Numbered from the stretch's first letter, positions 34,303-46,581 are shown. The stretch: DNA of 64,000 bases from Apodemus sylvaticus (GCF_947179515.1 NC_067490.1:27330827-27394826); one strand, 5' to 3'. Numbers and translations are program-made. The notes: generated by a model from the letters alone, not told the origin.

Positions 34303-34461
34303 CTCTTCGCCAACGAGAGCGTACCCGACCACGTGGGCTATGCCAAGGTGAAGATTACGCTCATCAATGAAAACGACAACCGGCCCATCTTCAGCCAGCC
34401 CCTCTACAATGTCAGCCTGTATGAGAACATCACCGTGGGGACCTCCGTGCTGACAGTCCTG
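34303..34461 (+). CDS. Cdh23: Cdh23 coding exon: end of EC4, EC4-EC5 linker, start of EC5
   Basis: This 159-nt exon (53 codons, phase 0 at both ends) follows the pyrimidine-rich acceptor gccccgcccctctag and ends at CTG before a consensus gtaagt donor. It reads LFANESVPDHVGYAKV, then the linker INENDNRPIF, where the first Asp of the usual DxNDN is Asn. EC5 then begins with SQPLYNVSLYENITVG and ends in TSVLTVL. NES, NVS and NIT are potential N-glycosylation sites. Only 409 bp separate it from the preceding exon, the shortest intron in the window. It joins the next exon as TVL-ATDND, a normal cadherin strand followed by the DxD motif. Confidence 0.97.
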
Positions 34462-35977
34462 GTAAGTCCCCACGTCCGCGGGGGTCATAAATTCTTGCCG
34501 GGACACTGAGGATCTGGGTATCAGGTGCCGTAAGTGCCCGGAGCCTGTTGGTTGGTGAACGATGGGATCCAGACTCTTCTTGAAACAGGGAAAATGGACC
34601 AGCCTGGGGAGCGATTGAAGAAAGATACTTCAATTTTCTTTACTTTCTCTGAAAGGCATGCGTCCCAGATGGTCCAGGAGACCTAGAAACCCTGTGTAAT
34701 CAATAGCCTGGGTGTTAGCCATCTCTGAAGAGAATGACCCTCCCTGTCTCTGAGTACAGCAGGCTCCTTGCAGCTGCCTAGAAGCCTCTGATACCTTTGA
34801 CCTTTGACACGCCCCCATCCTCACCTAAGGTTACTGTGTGTATGCCAGTCAAGGCTCTGGACTGGGAAAGGTGGAAACCTCTTATATAGTTCAAGCAAGA
34901 AAGTATTAGGTCATGTAACTTGAAGGTGAGTTCAGGCATGGCTGGATCCAGGCGTTCATATAAACAGTAATCTGTCATTAGCCGCCAGCTTAGCTTTTGG
35001 GCAAGTGACTGAGATGGTCACAATACCTCCAGATTTCTTATCAGTTTATCAGTGCTTTTTCCTCAATGGAGGAAAAGGTATTTTTTTTTTTTTGGTCGTA
35101 CCAACCAGTGCCCTAGACCTGGTCTCAGCATGTTTGTTCACCCTGGTGCCAACTGGCGTGGTTCTGACATGTTCCAGCTATGAGTCACACTTTCCATACC
35201 AGACCTAGGCCCTTAGGGGTTGGTTTTGTTCAGATTACATGGGCTGACAGTGCAAAAGGGATTTCCATTATAAATTTGAATAGACCACTGAGCAGATCAA
35301 TATGGTAGAAGCTGCTATACAAGCCCAAGGCCCGACCCATCACAGGCAGTCAATAAATGTTAGGTCACCACATCCCTCTCCCTGTGTGTGAGAGGCCCAC
35401 AGAGGCCTCACTGCCGTTTCTTGCTCCAAGCTGCTGTCGCGTGCCATAGCCCCCCTTCCCCCACCCCAAAGTGTGTTTACTCTGCAGACAGATGGTCTGG
35501 AGCAACATCGTGCCCTCAAGCCTTTCCATCTGACAGTTATTAATATTTCAAACAGATGTTTAGCTAGTCAGGCCGTCAGATGGAAGCCACAAGCCTGCTG
35601 TGGCTGTTCTCCGAATCCGCCGCTTCCCAGCCCAGGGCTCCCCCAGTCATTACTGCAGTGCCTGAGCAATATATCACCCATCGCCTCAGGCTCCTGGGCC
35701 GTCCTCTAGCCTCCCAGGCCCAGCCCAACAAGATGTACGAAAGGCTCCAGCCTCCTGGACTCAAAGGGAGCGTGTGCCTCCCACACACCATGGAATCTCA
35801 AGGGGAAAGGTACCAACTGGTCTGTGATAAAACCAGGCAGGAGGCAGGGACCATGTCCATAGGTGGAGGACCACGTGCCAGAGTTCTCCTGTGTGATGCA
35901 GGCCGGGTGGTATCAAGACACTCGTTCTTGGAGTCCTTGCTGGGAGCAGAATTCTGTTTGTATTTGACATTCTTGTA

Positions 35978-36210
35978 GATGAGCGTTTCTCAACCTACCT
36001 GATGCTGTGACCCTTTAATACAGTTCCTCGCATTGTGGGGATGCCCCCAACCATGAAATTACTCTGTTGCTACTTCCTAACTAATTTTGCTACTGTTATG
36101 AATCCTAATGTAAACATCCAGGTGTGCAGGATCTCTGATCTGCGAACCCCTGTGAAAGGGTCATTGGACCTCCAAGGGGGTCTCGACGCCCAGGTTGAGA
36201 ACCACTGCTG
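35978..36210. mobile_element. Non-autonomous hAT-Charlie-type element (URR1-like)
   Basis: Diverged terminal inverted repeats, tttctcaacctacc on the left and ggttgagaaccactg on the right, enclose sequence with tgtgaccctttaatacagtt. This matches rodent CAGTGGTTCTCAACC elements. The family name is from memory. Confidence 0.75.
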
Positions 36211-36574
36211 TGGGTGGTGGCTGGGTTTGGAACACCATAGGGCTGAGATTGAGATATGAGTCCAACAGTCTGCCAGTCTCTGGTGAACACGAGTTAAGCC
36301 CTTCAAGGTAACTATTCCCAGAGCATCAGTAGGCCTGAGCCTGCTACAGGCCTACCTAACTCTGTCTCTAGTCCTGCTCGCGCTCCTCCCTGCCTTTCTT
36401 GGGGCTGCTGATGGTCTCCGCACACGGCTGTCAGAAATGGCCGTCCACTGCCTTTGTGCTTCCCCACCGCAGCCCCCACCACCCCGACTCCAGAGCTATG
36501 GAACCACGAAGCTGTGGGACTCTTAGACATGGCGCTAAACCCTGGATCGCAGTCTCAGACCTTTGCTGACGGCT

Positions 36575-36645
36575 GCTCTGTCCCTCTAAGCTTGTGTTCA
36601 TGTCCTCCCTAAATTTATCTGCAAAATGGGCGTGACTGACACCCA
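36575..36645 (-). repeat. Possible MIR relic, antisense
   Basis: ccctaaatttatctgcaaaa followed by tgggcgtgactgac resembles the reverse MIR tail segment. Confidence 0.4.
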
Positions 36646-37534
36646 GAGCTGTAGAGACAGAGGTTATAAAAGCAGCCATGGGTGGCTCCCACAACTGTCA
36701 GCTCTCTGTCACCCCAAGGTGCTGCCCAGCTCTGGGCAGGTAGCAGGTTTCCTGACCACAGCCCCACCTCCACCTCCCAGTCAAGCTCCACCCTTAGCCT
36801 TCCCTGCCCTTCTGGGCCATCTTGACCTACTCCCCCTTTAGATCTAGGTCCCCACTTTCCTTTGTCCGTCTCAGAAGGGGCCACCGTTACAGCTGCCTGC
36901 TCAGAGACTGTAAAATTCCTTCTCCCTGACCTTTTCCGTGGTGTTATTAAAATGTTTCATGGGCAGTTGTGTCAGGAAAAAAATTATAAGAAAAAGGAAG
37001 ATGTTTTAATTTGCGCCACGGGCTGAGCGGAGCCTGCTGCAAGGGGCCTGCCCAGCCCCCACCCTGCCACCTGTGCCTGGGAAGTCATGACAATAGCCAG
37101 GGGAAACTAGCTGTCACAGCCAGGCTAGGGATCCTAGACAGAGCCCGGCCTCTCATTTCTCTGCTGGCTGGGTTTCTGGAGCCCCGTTTAGAGGTCACAG
37201 AACCCAGTGCTCTCCAAGGATCCAGAGGTCAGGATATGACCTTGAGCCTAGTTCCATTTATTTGCTTGGGTCCTCCCTCAGGGACATTTCCCACTCAACA
37301 CGTCACCTATAAAACAAAGATGGTGCTCTGATACGTGTGCCTGTCTGGGGCTGCTGCCAGACCTAGTGCCCAGAGCACCTGTGCTGGTGACAAGGGTTGA
37401 CAGGGATGCCTAGGACAGCCTCTGAGGACCAAGTCCTGTATTTTTGCCACAGTAGCAGTCCTGCCCTGGCTGCATAGCTGCGCCCCCACTGTAACCAACA
37501 CATAATGTGACCACCATTTCCTACCTGCTAAGTC

Positions 37535-37576
37535 TGTCATTGCCTTTCTCCAGATGAGGAAACTGAGGCTGAGGGG

Positions 37577-37622
<46 letters not shown>

Positions 37623-37670
37623 GTGTCTTGCTCAGGACCCCAGACCCACTAAGTGGCCTCAGATCTTGTA
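37535..37670 (+). repeat. MIR SINE relic interrupted by a (GT)n expansion
   Basis: tccagatgaggaaactgagg is followed by a GT run (37580-37620) and then aagtgtcttgctcaggaccc, the continuation of the MIR core. Confidence 0.75.
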
Positions 37671-39560
37671 CAGAGGCCCACAGAGGGACTGTTGGGTCAC
37701 TGGTCCTGTCAGCAGCATGCAGACCTGAGGACGGAGAGGAGCCAAGGAGGACTCTGCAGATGCCAGAGAACAGGCTGGAGACTCAACCTAGGCAGACTCT
37801 AGAAAGCATCAGGTAGCACACATCAGGAGCGATTCTACCTCTGAGGCCAGAGTGGAGACAGTCGAGAAGGCGTGGGACCGTGTCTGGGGAAACAGGAATC
37901 GCAGTGTGACTGAAAACTTGTCTGTCTAAGGAAATCTCCTAGGGTGGAAGGAGATTCCTGGGATGGGGTATGGCAGGGTCTCGGAAGGGCCTGGTGGGGT
38001 TTGTGGGTGCCACGGCGTGATAAGAGAGGCTCATTCTACAGATCTTTGTTGACCGCTGACTTCGTGCTAGGCACAAGGCCCTGTGGACAGTGGGGGTGGA
38101 GGGGCGGGGGGTGGGGGGGTGTTGGGTTCTCAGAGAGTTCACCCTGCCCTGGAAGAACCTGCACTGAGAAATGAGTCTTTGTGTTCAGTATTACTCTCTG
38201 TGGTGGAGACCAGATCAGCATTAGAAATGGATATGGGGCACCTGACCTTGATTAGGGCCAAGGAATTCTTCTCTGCGAAAACGGCACTAAAGTAGATGTT
38301 ATTGGATAACCCAGGAGAGAGGAGGACATCCCCGATGGGGGAGAACAGCACGTGCAAAGGGCCTGTGGTGAGGGGTGTGGTGGAGTGCAGGGGGCTGGAG
38401 TCCTGCTTCTTCAAAGCCAGAGCCCTCAAATGTTTCTCTTCCTTGTGAATTGACATTTACTCCAGGAAGTCACCCAGGAGGACCTGGACTCCTGCTTTCC
38501 GGTCCCTGGCCACTTTCTCTGGGATTCAGTTCCCTTTCCTACCTTGGCCACCAGGATGATGTCAGGGCGTGAAAGGTTCAGGGCGTACACATAGCATCTT
38601 TTGTTATGGTTGGGCTATCTGCCACCCTGAGAGCTGAGGGCAAGCCTTAGGTCTACCATGGTAGACTTGGTAGTGATAAACCATGAGACCTCAGTTTCTT
38701 CCTCTGAGTCCTGGAGATGCTTCCTGCTGAGGAAGGCGGTCATAAAGGTGAGTGGAGAGGTTCCTGCGGACCCTCAGCTCACTCAGGAGAGCTCCTGGCC
38801 ACACCAGCAGAGACTCCCCACAGCATAGGCCCCCCACTGGGTGCCTCCCTGTTCCTGCCCCAGCAATGCAGTCACTGAGCCTCTGGGCCCCAGTGACACG
38901 CAAGGAAGATTTTCTGTTCATTTCACTCAGCCCCAGAGGCAGGGGTAGCGCCCTGGCTGGCTAGCCTCACTCCGGGCTATAAGGTGCACCTCCCACCCTA
39001 TCACAGCCCACCCCGCCCACTGGCTCTGGAGCCTCTCGTCTGCCCTGCTTCTCTCTCTCCAGCCTCTGGTGTGGAAGCTTCGGGAAGAAGCCCATGGTGA
39101 CTCAGACTTCCTGAGGCCAGAGCTAACCACACCCTCCCCCATCAAGCTGGCCTTTCCACTCTGTCTGTCAACACGGAGCGCCTGTGCGTTTTTGTCTTCT
39201 CTGTCTCCTCCTCACACATACCCAAGGAACAGGAGAAGCGACATCATTACCCCAGGCTGGCCTTGGTAGAGGCTAACTTCAATCCCCTACAGTCAGGCTC
39301 TAATACAGCAGGCCTCTCCTGTCAGCTGCAAGGCCTGACTCCCAGCTCTGTGACTGACTGCCAGCATCCGAGCCCGCAGGGGCCCGGACTCCCTGTCCCT
39401 GCCCACTCCTTCCGTTGAACTCAAGGAAATGAACTTAGAGCCCAGACAGGGAATCTGAGGAGGATTCTTGCCTCTGCTTCAGGTGGTGCTCCTGAAAACT
39501 TACCCCAGGTCCTCCCCATCCTTCTGTTCCCAGGAGGAGGACACGTTGCCCCATAGCCTC

Positions 39561-39601
39561 AGTATGTGTGTGTATGTGTGTGTGCGTACGTGTGCGTGTG
39601 C

Positions 39602-39672
<71 letters not shown>
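39561..39672. repeat. (GT)n microsatellite with GC and GTAC interruptions
   Basis: About 110 bp of GT with gcgtgcgtg and gcgcgtgcg islands. Confidence 0.95.
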
Positions 39673-39842
39673 AACCTTCTAGAACTACATCAGCTACTGC
39701 AGGCGGATACTAGCTAAGAACAAGGCTCTGAAACCAGAGACCTAGGTTCTTGTCCTAGCTTTGCTGATGGCTGAGCCTGACTCTCCCCAACCTCTATTCA
39801 GGTGCTTAGCTGTGCCCTGGTCCCCCAGATTCTATCATATGC

Positions 39843-39882
39843 TGTGTGTGGGTGTGGGTGTGTGTGGGTGTGTGTATGGGGG
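39843..39882. repeat. (GTGTGG)n short repeat
   Basis: gtgtgtgggtgtgggtgtgt units. Confidence 0.8.
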
Positions 39883-39927
39883 GTTGGCATGATGGACTAA
39901 TTCTCATCTCATACTTAAGAGACAGGA

Positions 39928-40147
39928 CAGGGCTTCAGAGATGACTCAGCGGTTAAGAACACTGGCTGCTCTTCCAGAGGACCCGGGTTTAATTCCTAGC
40001 AGCCACATGGTGGCTCACAACCATCTGTGACTCCAGTTCAAGGGGAATCCAACATCCTTTTGTGGTCTCCATGGACACTAGACATGCACACAGTGTGTAG
40101 GAATGCATGTAGGAAAACACCCCTACACATAAAAATAATTTTAAACA
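39928..40147 (+). repeat. B3 SINE
   Basis: gatgactcagcggttaagaa head, agaggacccgggtttaattc, then catggtggctcacaaccatc and an A/T-rich end with cacataaaaataatttt. Confidence 0.85.
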
Positions 40148-40540
40148 AGAGACAGAACAGCTCAAGCCTGGAGTGCCATGGTGGGTGACAGCTATGAGTG
40201 TCAACCTCCGCTGTCCAGGCAGCTTGAAAGCACCGGCTGCCACACTTCGGGTCTCTGGAGCTCTACCCTGCCCCTCCTTCCGCTCCGACTCCCCAGGCTC
40301 CAGGCTTCCCTTGTGCACTGAGTTCTTGCCTATGTCAGGCACAGGAGCCCAACACACGACCTCAAGACCCCAAACAGGGATGAGGCTGGCAGGGCCAGGG
40401 GGTCAGGACAAGTTTCCCGGGAGAGGCAGAGAGCGGATTCTGCAGGGTGTGGGGCTTTGTGCATTTGCTTGGGGTACCTGGACTTCAAAGGTTCCTGTAC
40501 TGCCTTAACCTAAAATTCTCCCTGCTGTTTGAACAGTGTC

Positions 40541-40564
40541 GGGGGGGGGGGGGGGAGGGGGGGG
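40541..40564. repeat. Poly(G) tract
   Basis: 15 G, one A, then 8 G on the + strand. G-quadruplex prone. Confidence 0.93.
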
Positions 40565-40653
40565 CCTCAGCTCCTGCTGCGCAGACCCTGCTTATCAAGG
40601 AGTTTGCCCTGTCTGTGGGAGTTGTCTAATTCCCCTCTTAAAGAAACTCAGGA

Positions 40654-40845
40654 GGGGGGCTGGAGAGGTGGCTCAGAGGTTAAGAGCACTGACAGCTCTT
40701 CCAGAGGTCCTGAGTTTAATTCCCAGCAACAACATGGTGGCTCACAACCATCCATAAAGGGATCTGATGCCCTCTTCTGGTGCACAGGTGTAAATGCAGG
40801 CAGAGCATTGTATACATAATAAATAAATCTTTAAAAAAAGAAAGA
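40654..40845 (+). repeat. B2 SINE with target-site duplication
   Basis: Well preserved B2: gctggagaggtggctcagag, gttaagagcactgacagctc, ctgatgccctcttctggtgc and an aataaataaatctttaaa tail. Perfect flanking copies of aaagaaactcagga start at 40640 and 40846. Confidence 0.95.
40766..40783 (-). promoter_or_regulatory. CTCF-like motif inside B2 SINE
   Basis: The minus strand reads gcaccagaagagggcatc, the B2-type CTCF motif. B2 copies are known carriers of CTCF sites. Occupancy here is unknown. Confidence 0.45.
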
Positions 40846-41154
40846 AAAGAAACTCAGGAGCTCTCCACAGCTCTTGCCCACTCCTGCATCTGCCGGCTGA
40901 CCATCTGCTAACACTCACTTTCTGCCTGCTCTGTACATGAGCGACTCCCTCTGTTCATGAGAAGTTTTTTTTCAGTGCTGATTGGGTGATAGAAATGACC
41001 CAAGCACAGCCACCCCTGTATCATTCTACTTGTGGATTCTGTGGTCAGAGATACAGAAATTCTCCAGGGCTGGTAATTCACCAGCAGGGGCCTGGAGGGT
41101 TCACCTCCATAGGATCCTCCTGGAGAAATGGGACATCCCAGCTGACCCTAGACC

Positions 41155-41392
41155 AGGGGTTCTCTACCTGTAGGTCACAACCCCTTTGGGGGATTGAATG
41201 ACCTTTTCAGAGAGGTCTCCTTAGACCATCTGCATATCAGATATTTATATTATGATTCATGACAGTAGCAAAACCACAATTGTGAAGTAGCGATGAAAAT
41301 AATGTTATGGTTGGGGGTCACCACAATATGGGGCACTGGGTCAAAGGGTCTCAATGTCGATATGAGGCATTAGGAAGGTTGAGAGCCCCTGC
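41155..41392. mobile_element. Non-autonomous hAT-Charlie-type element (URR1-like)
   Basis: Left end aggggttctctacctgtagg, body atggttgggggtcaccacaa, right end aggaaggttgagagcccctg. Same family as the copy at 35978, in the opposite orientation. Confidence 0.78.
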
Positions 41393-41827
41393 CCTGGGCA
41401 CTTGCTGGCAGCTGAGTTTAAGCTCTCTGGGCCTGGGCTGGCCCCAGCAATTCAATGCCTCAGCAAACCGGGCTCTGACTATAGTCCTCACACCGGCTGT
41501 CCTGCATCCTAGCCCCTCCGTCCTCCCTCAGATCCTCAGCCTTTCCTGTCCTAGTATCTGCTGTGCCTTCCCTCAGTGTATCGATCCTCTTGACTGTGAG
41601 AGCCAGCCTGCTGTGTCCACCTCTAACAGGAAGCCCTCCAGCGCACGCCCATATCTCCTTCCATGCTCCCTCTCCCTCCCCCTCCCCCAGGCCCTTTCCT
41701 GTTCCTTGACATGTTGCTTCTTCTCAGGGATACGCACATACAGTAGCTTTGAGTCCTGTGTAAGTGGGTGGGGGTAGGGATCTAAGGAAACTTGCTGGGA
41801 CGTGTGGCAGGTGAACGAGTGGCCAAA

Positions 41828-41893
41828 GGCCTCGTGGGGAAACCAAGGCACAGAGAAGGTAAACAGTGTTACCTGAGGTTACTCAGTCAATGA
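41828..41893 (+). repeat. MIR SINE relic interrupted by B1
   Basis: ggggaaaccaaggcacagag, then gttacctgaggttactcagt, match the MIR core. The B1 begins just downstream. Confidence 0.55.
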
Positions 41894-41899
41894 ATTTTG

Positions 41900-42066
41900 T
41901 TCGTTCTTTCTTTTGGATTTGGTATTTTCAAGACAGGGTTTCTCTGTGTAGCCCTAGCTGTCCTAGAACTCACTCTGTAGACCAGGCTGGCCTGGAACTC
42001 AAAAATCTGCCTGCCTCTGCCTCCCAGAGTGCTGGGATTACAGGCATGCGCCACCACCGCCCGGCT
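41900..42066 (-). repeat. B1 SINE, antisense
   Basis: Reverse B1 with agacagggtttctctgtgta and gtgctgggattacaggcatg, including an intact head (gcgccaccaccgcccggct). gaattt flanks both sides. Confidence 0.93.
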
Positions 42067-43125
42067 GAATTTCTCTTTCAAGTCTGAGTGCTTTTCTGTG
42101 CTGGATACTCCACGAGTCAGGTACTGACATTCTATGTGGCCAGTCTTGGCTAGGGACTTGGCTTCGTGTTCACCGGACATCTTCTGAGGATTCCTCTCAG
42201 GGCAGGGAGGGCTTCAGAGAGGCAGGGTGAAGGCCAGGAACCAAGGCTAGGGGATAGAGGTGGAGGCAGGCAGGGCAGAAGATGGGCTATCAGCTGCAGG
42301 AGAGCATGGTGAGAATTGAGGGTGAGCTCTCTGCTGCCTGGATGGGGAGGGGAGCGGGGTCACCTCTCTCTCTGCACAATCTGCTCCCCCAGCTCACCTG
42401 AAATTGGGGCTTTACCTGTCAATCTTACCCACGTTGGTGCCACCCTCCCTCAACTGACCAGTACCTTCATGGAGAAAAAGGCCCATGGAACCCACAGCAA
42501 TCACGCCTCCCTTCTCCCAGCAGGCTCCTGGGCCCGGCTGCTGCCTCCCTGGGTTCTGGACTTATGCCCTGACAGACCAGGGTTCCTACCTTAACAGTGT
42601 GAGGGGGTCTCCTCAGGGTCACAGTCCAGGGCCTCCGATGAGCAAGGGACCCTAGAGCCGACTCAGTATCTGTCCGAGGTGTCCACCTGCCGTCCCAGGC
42701 TTTCCCAGCTCCCTGTTTCTGATGCATTCCTTCGACTTGATTCTACCATCGCAACAGACATCGCAACATGAATTATCAGTCAGGGAGTCTGCTTACTCAG
42801 CCCAACGGGTAGGCCCCATCTGGATAGTTTACCAAATCCCCGAAATAGACAGGGGTCAACCTTGGGAGGACAGCCCTGCTATGGTAACTTAGAATACCCC
42901 TGCCCCCCAACTCCACTGCAGCCCTTCCCATGCCCATTCTGGTTCCCCGTTTCCCACCCTCCCACCCCCACCTCTCCAGCCAACCTTTACCACTGGCATC
43001 TTAATTGACCTCCTTGTTCTGGAAGCCCTAGAGACCTGAGACTCCAGCTGTGCTTAAACAGAACAAAATCTCTTCCAATTTCCCCACCGTTTAAAAGAAA
43101 ATTGAATTCTTTATCTGCAGCCTGG

Positions 43126-43182
43126 GGAGGGGGGAGAAGTGGAGGAAAGGAGGAGGAGGGAAGGAGAAAAAAAAAAACAGGA
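43126..43182. repeat. Purine-rich (GGA/GA/A) tract
   Basis: aggaggaggagggaaggag followed by A11. Confidence 0.8.
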
Positions 43183-44657
43183 AATAGCAGGTCACTGGCC
43201 CAGCTCCCGAGATGACCTAGAAGCCTGTGTGGACGCACTGGTCCCTCCATTTGAAGGATGCCTAAGGCTGTCCCTCAGGACCCCTTTGGAGGGCTCTTGG
43301 TTCAAGTCCTGTGGGAGTTTGTGTGGTGGGAGGAGGGGCTGAGCTGCTGAAGGTGATTGACAGGTTCCTCTAGCTGTCAAGCCTCAGTGCTTCTGGCCTG
43401 TGTTTATCTCCTTCATCTAAATATCAATCCTAAAACCCAAATAGGATGGAGTTCCGAGGTAGGACAGGTACTCTGGAGAGTTCCGAGTGAGGTGGGGCTG
43501 GGCTTGCTGGAGAGGAAGAGGTGAGGAAGGAGGCCCCTGGGATTTCCAGCTTCTGGGCTGAGTTAGGGTATAAAGCCAGGGTCCCCCACCTCTGCCCTTG
43601 AAGTGCACCGGCCTGGCTGATGGCTTTCGGAGAATCAGCCTTTCAGCGAATCGATTTTTACCAAGCTGACCTATTGCTGCGAGGCTCTGAAGAGTTGTAC
43701 AGCTTCTGTCTCGGGTGTCCCCAAAAGCCACCACCAGCCTCAGTGTGAGGAGATGCTGATGGCCACCAGTCTCTGCCCCAGTGTTAAGGCCAAAGGAGTG
43801 GCATCCCCGGTGACTGAATCCCAGGAGTTGAGAGACGCTTGTGCATTTCACCTCTTTATGGTTCAGAAGACACAGGTCCAGGGAAGCTGGTGGATCACCG
43901 GGGTAGCCCGCTCCAGAGAAGCTACACCCAGGCTCTAATCCACCTGTGCTGACCCCACGCCCTCCACCTCACTTCCTAATCAATGTTGTTATAGTTGCCT
44001 GAGTTCTGCAAAAGTAGGGCCACCCATGGGCGACCTTGTGCAGGTCCCTCACCAGGGACCTTGGTATCTTCTTCTGGAAAACGAAAGGACTAGCATTGGG
44101 TCATCCAGCAAAGCCCCGCCACGCCCTGCCACGCCACGCCCTACGCTCCCCCTCCCCTCCCCCCATGGTCTCCTCCTGCACCTAGACGTTCATCCCAGAA
44201 GTCACCTTTCCGTAGGCTGGCCACTGACTGTTCTGGCTCAGGCAATTGGACTCAGAACACCCAAGCAAAGAAAATGGACCCCGTGGGCAAAGGGACAGAG
44301 GATGGCTATAAAAGCAGCCAGGACTGGAACAAGTTCATAAGTACCGCAAACAGAAGGCCCTGTGCCAAGGAGCCCTGGGCCGGGAGCTGGGAAGGTTCCC
44401 AGTCTGGGGGACTGGAGTCCTGGGCAAGGATGAATCTGTCTAGACAGCAGCCGGAAGAACTACTCGGGTAGACTTAGGGGTGTGTAGAGTGTGTTTGGGA
44501 GAAGGGGAACTGAGGCTGGGACTGGGGCTCAGAGTTGCCTGCCCCCGCTGTGTAACTGTGGGAGGGGATGGGAGCCATACTTCCTGCAAACTCATCTTCC
44601 AGGTGGCTTGAAGTCCTTTAGGTGCTGACTTACCTAGTGATTTTCAGACTTGACTTT

Positions 44658-44802
44658 GGTGTGTTTTGTTTTGTTTTGGAGGCAGGATCTCACCATATAA
44701 CCCTGGCTGGCCTAGAACTCACTATGTAGACCAGACTAACTTGAATTTACAATCTGTCTGCCTCTGCCTCCCATTGGCTGGGCTTAAAAGCACACATGGG
44801 GC
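44658..44802 (-). repeat. Old B1 SINE, antisense
   Basis: ttttgttttgttttggaggc tail, then gctggcctagaactcactat and cctctgcctcccattggctg. More diverged than the other B1 copies. Confidence 0.78.
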
Positions 44803-44987
44803 CATTTAATTTCATGAGCCCAGGACATGCCTACATGTTTTGAGGCCCCAGTATTTTCTAGTCTATGCTACTGCTCATAATTTTTTAAAAAAATGTACTC
44901 ATTAGAATCTAGAGTCTACCCTTTCTGCTTTCCTGGGCCTCATTGGATGAGGAAGAATTGGGTGAGAGGTACACATTAAATCCAGGA

Positions 44988-45234
44988 GTGTCTAATCTAC
45001 AGCCAGTGAGCTACAGAAGCATCATGAGATTACGACATGACACTTTTATCTATGAAATTTGTGCCTGAGAAACACACAATCAAGTTACAGAGGGAAAAAT
45101 CACATGTACACACACAAAAACTTTTTATCGTCATGCTTTAAAAAAGGTTGTGGTTTTGTGTTCGGCCACATTCATAGATATCCCAGGTCATGTGCAGCCT
45201 ATGGGCCACCAGCCGGGCACACCTACACTAGACT
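44988..45234. mobile_element. Diverged DNA transposon relic (hAT-like)
   Basis: The ends aggagtgtctaatctacagc and ccagccgggcacacctaca look like eroded terminal inverted repeats. The interior ttttgtgttcggccacattc is typical of a common mammalian non-autonomous DNA element. The family is not certain. Confidence 0.5.
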
Positions 45235-45289
45235 GATTTCACGAGCAACTACTGGGGACTGACCTAAGTGCACCACACCTGCTCTGCCG

Positions 45290-45893
45290 TCTGATGGTGG
45301 TGACAGATTTTTCATCCAGTCTTTGGCCAGCAGCTTTATCCTGGTCCTGCTACTGCTGAGCTGTGAGTTGAGCCAGCAATGGCCAGTATGGCTGCCAGCA
45401 GCAGAAACCCCGCAACTGTGGGCCTGTTCAGATACGGGGCCGTATACCCGTGGAGGGAGACCCGGCCAGGCTGGGGAGTCCTTGGTCCAGACTGATGGCT
45501 AGAGACGATGAGAACCCTGTTCCACTGCTCCAACACAGCAGGTTTAGATAAGAGGAGACAACCCTTGATTTTAAAGCTTTATTATAGAAAAGTAGGGGGA
45601 AAGAAAAGAGATAAGAAGGTATATAGAGAAAGAAGAGATAGAGGGGTGAGAGCCGGCCATGGCCTTGTGGAAAGAGGCGGGGAAAGAATGGGGAGGGGGG
45701 AGCAGGGGGGCAAGAGACAAGGGAGAGAGCGTGGGCAAGAGGGAGGAGGGGGCCATGCAGCCCCTTTTATAGCTGGCCAGGCTACCTGGCTATAGCCAGG
45801 TGACTGTTGGGGTGGAGTCCAGCTAGAATACTAGGGGCCTGGGGCGTGGCCCTATGTGACTGATGGCCACAGGGTTATGTCCGACACCCAACA
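45290..45893 (-). mobile_element. Endogenous retroviral LTR, antisense, family unassigned
   Basis: Read on the minus strand, the element starts with tgttgggtgtcggacataac (45893 downward). It carries a TATA box (agctataaaaggggctgcat, near 45765) and then a polyadenylation signal (ctataataaagctttaaaat, near 45575). This is the U3-R-U5 order of an LTR. The 3' boundary (low coordinate) is uncertain, and no internal retroviral genes adjoin it. It is an old non-coding fossil and could give antisense transcription. Confidence 0.65.
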
Positions 45894-46184
45894 ATTGCTT
45901 ATACCATACTGAAGTGTGTTTGTCACCCACATAAATGCAGTGCAGCAGTGAGGAGCTTCCTTGTCCACGAAGCCCCTTCCATGGGTGTCAGCTCATCATA
46001 TCCCTACTGAGGGCAAAATGAGCCTCCCTATTTTTATAGAGAAGGACACGGATAAGATCCCAGCCGTGGATGGTGGTGCGAGCTTATGTCTCTAGGGTGT
46101 GGATAGCCTTCCCTTAAGAAATGTCAAAGATTCTTTGAGGAGACTGGACCCCTCCCTGTGAACCTGCAAAACCCAGGGCTAGGC

Positions 46185-46500
46185 TGTAGACATGACTCAA
46201 TTGTGCTTCTTTTGGGAGTACAGAAACTGGGGTTCAACTCACAGATCTGGGGGGGGGGAGGGGACAGGTACAGTGGGCATGGTTATAAACCTATCCTGGG
46301 GTAGAGGTGAGGGCATGGGGAAACAGAGATCTACAGATAACTTAGGCTCACTGGTCAGCCAGCCCTGCCTACTTGAGTTCCAGGCCAGTGGAGACTGTCT
46401 CAAAAACCAAAGTATCAAGGCCCCCCTCCTCTTTCCACCCAGGAATGACAGCTGGGGTTGACCTCTTTCTGGCCTCCATATACACACGTGTACATATGAA
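46185..46500 (+). repeat. B3/B4-type SINE
   Basis: ggctgtagacatgactcaat head, actgtctcaaaaaccaaagt and gacctctttctggcctccat, running into the (CA)n array. It contains a G-run at about 46249. Confidence 0.7.
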
Positions 46501-46504
46501 CATG

Positions 46505-46507
<3 letters not shown>

Positions 46508-46546
<39 letters not shown>

Positions 46547-46581
46547 TGCACACACACACACACACACACACACGCACATGC

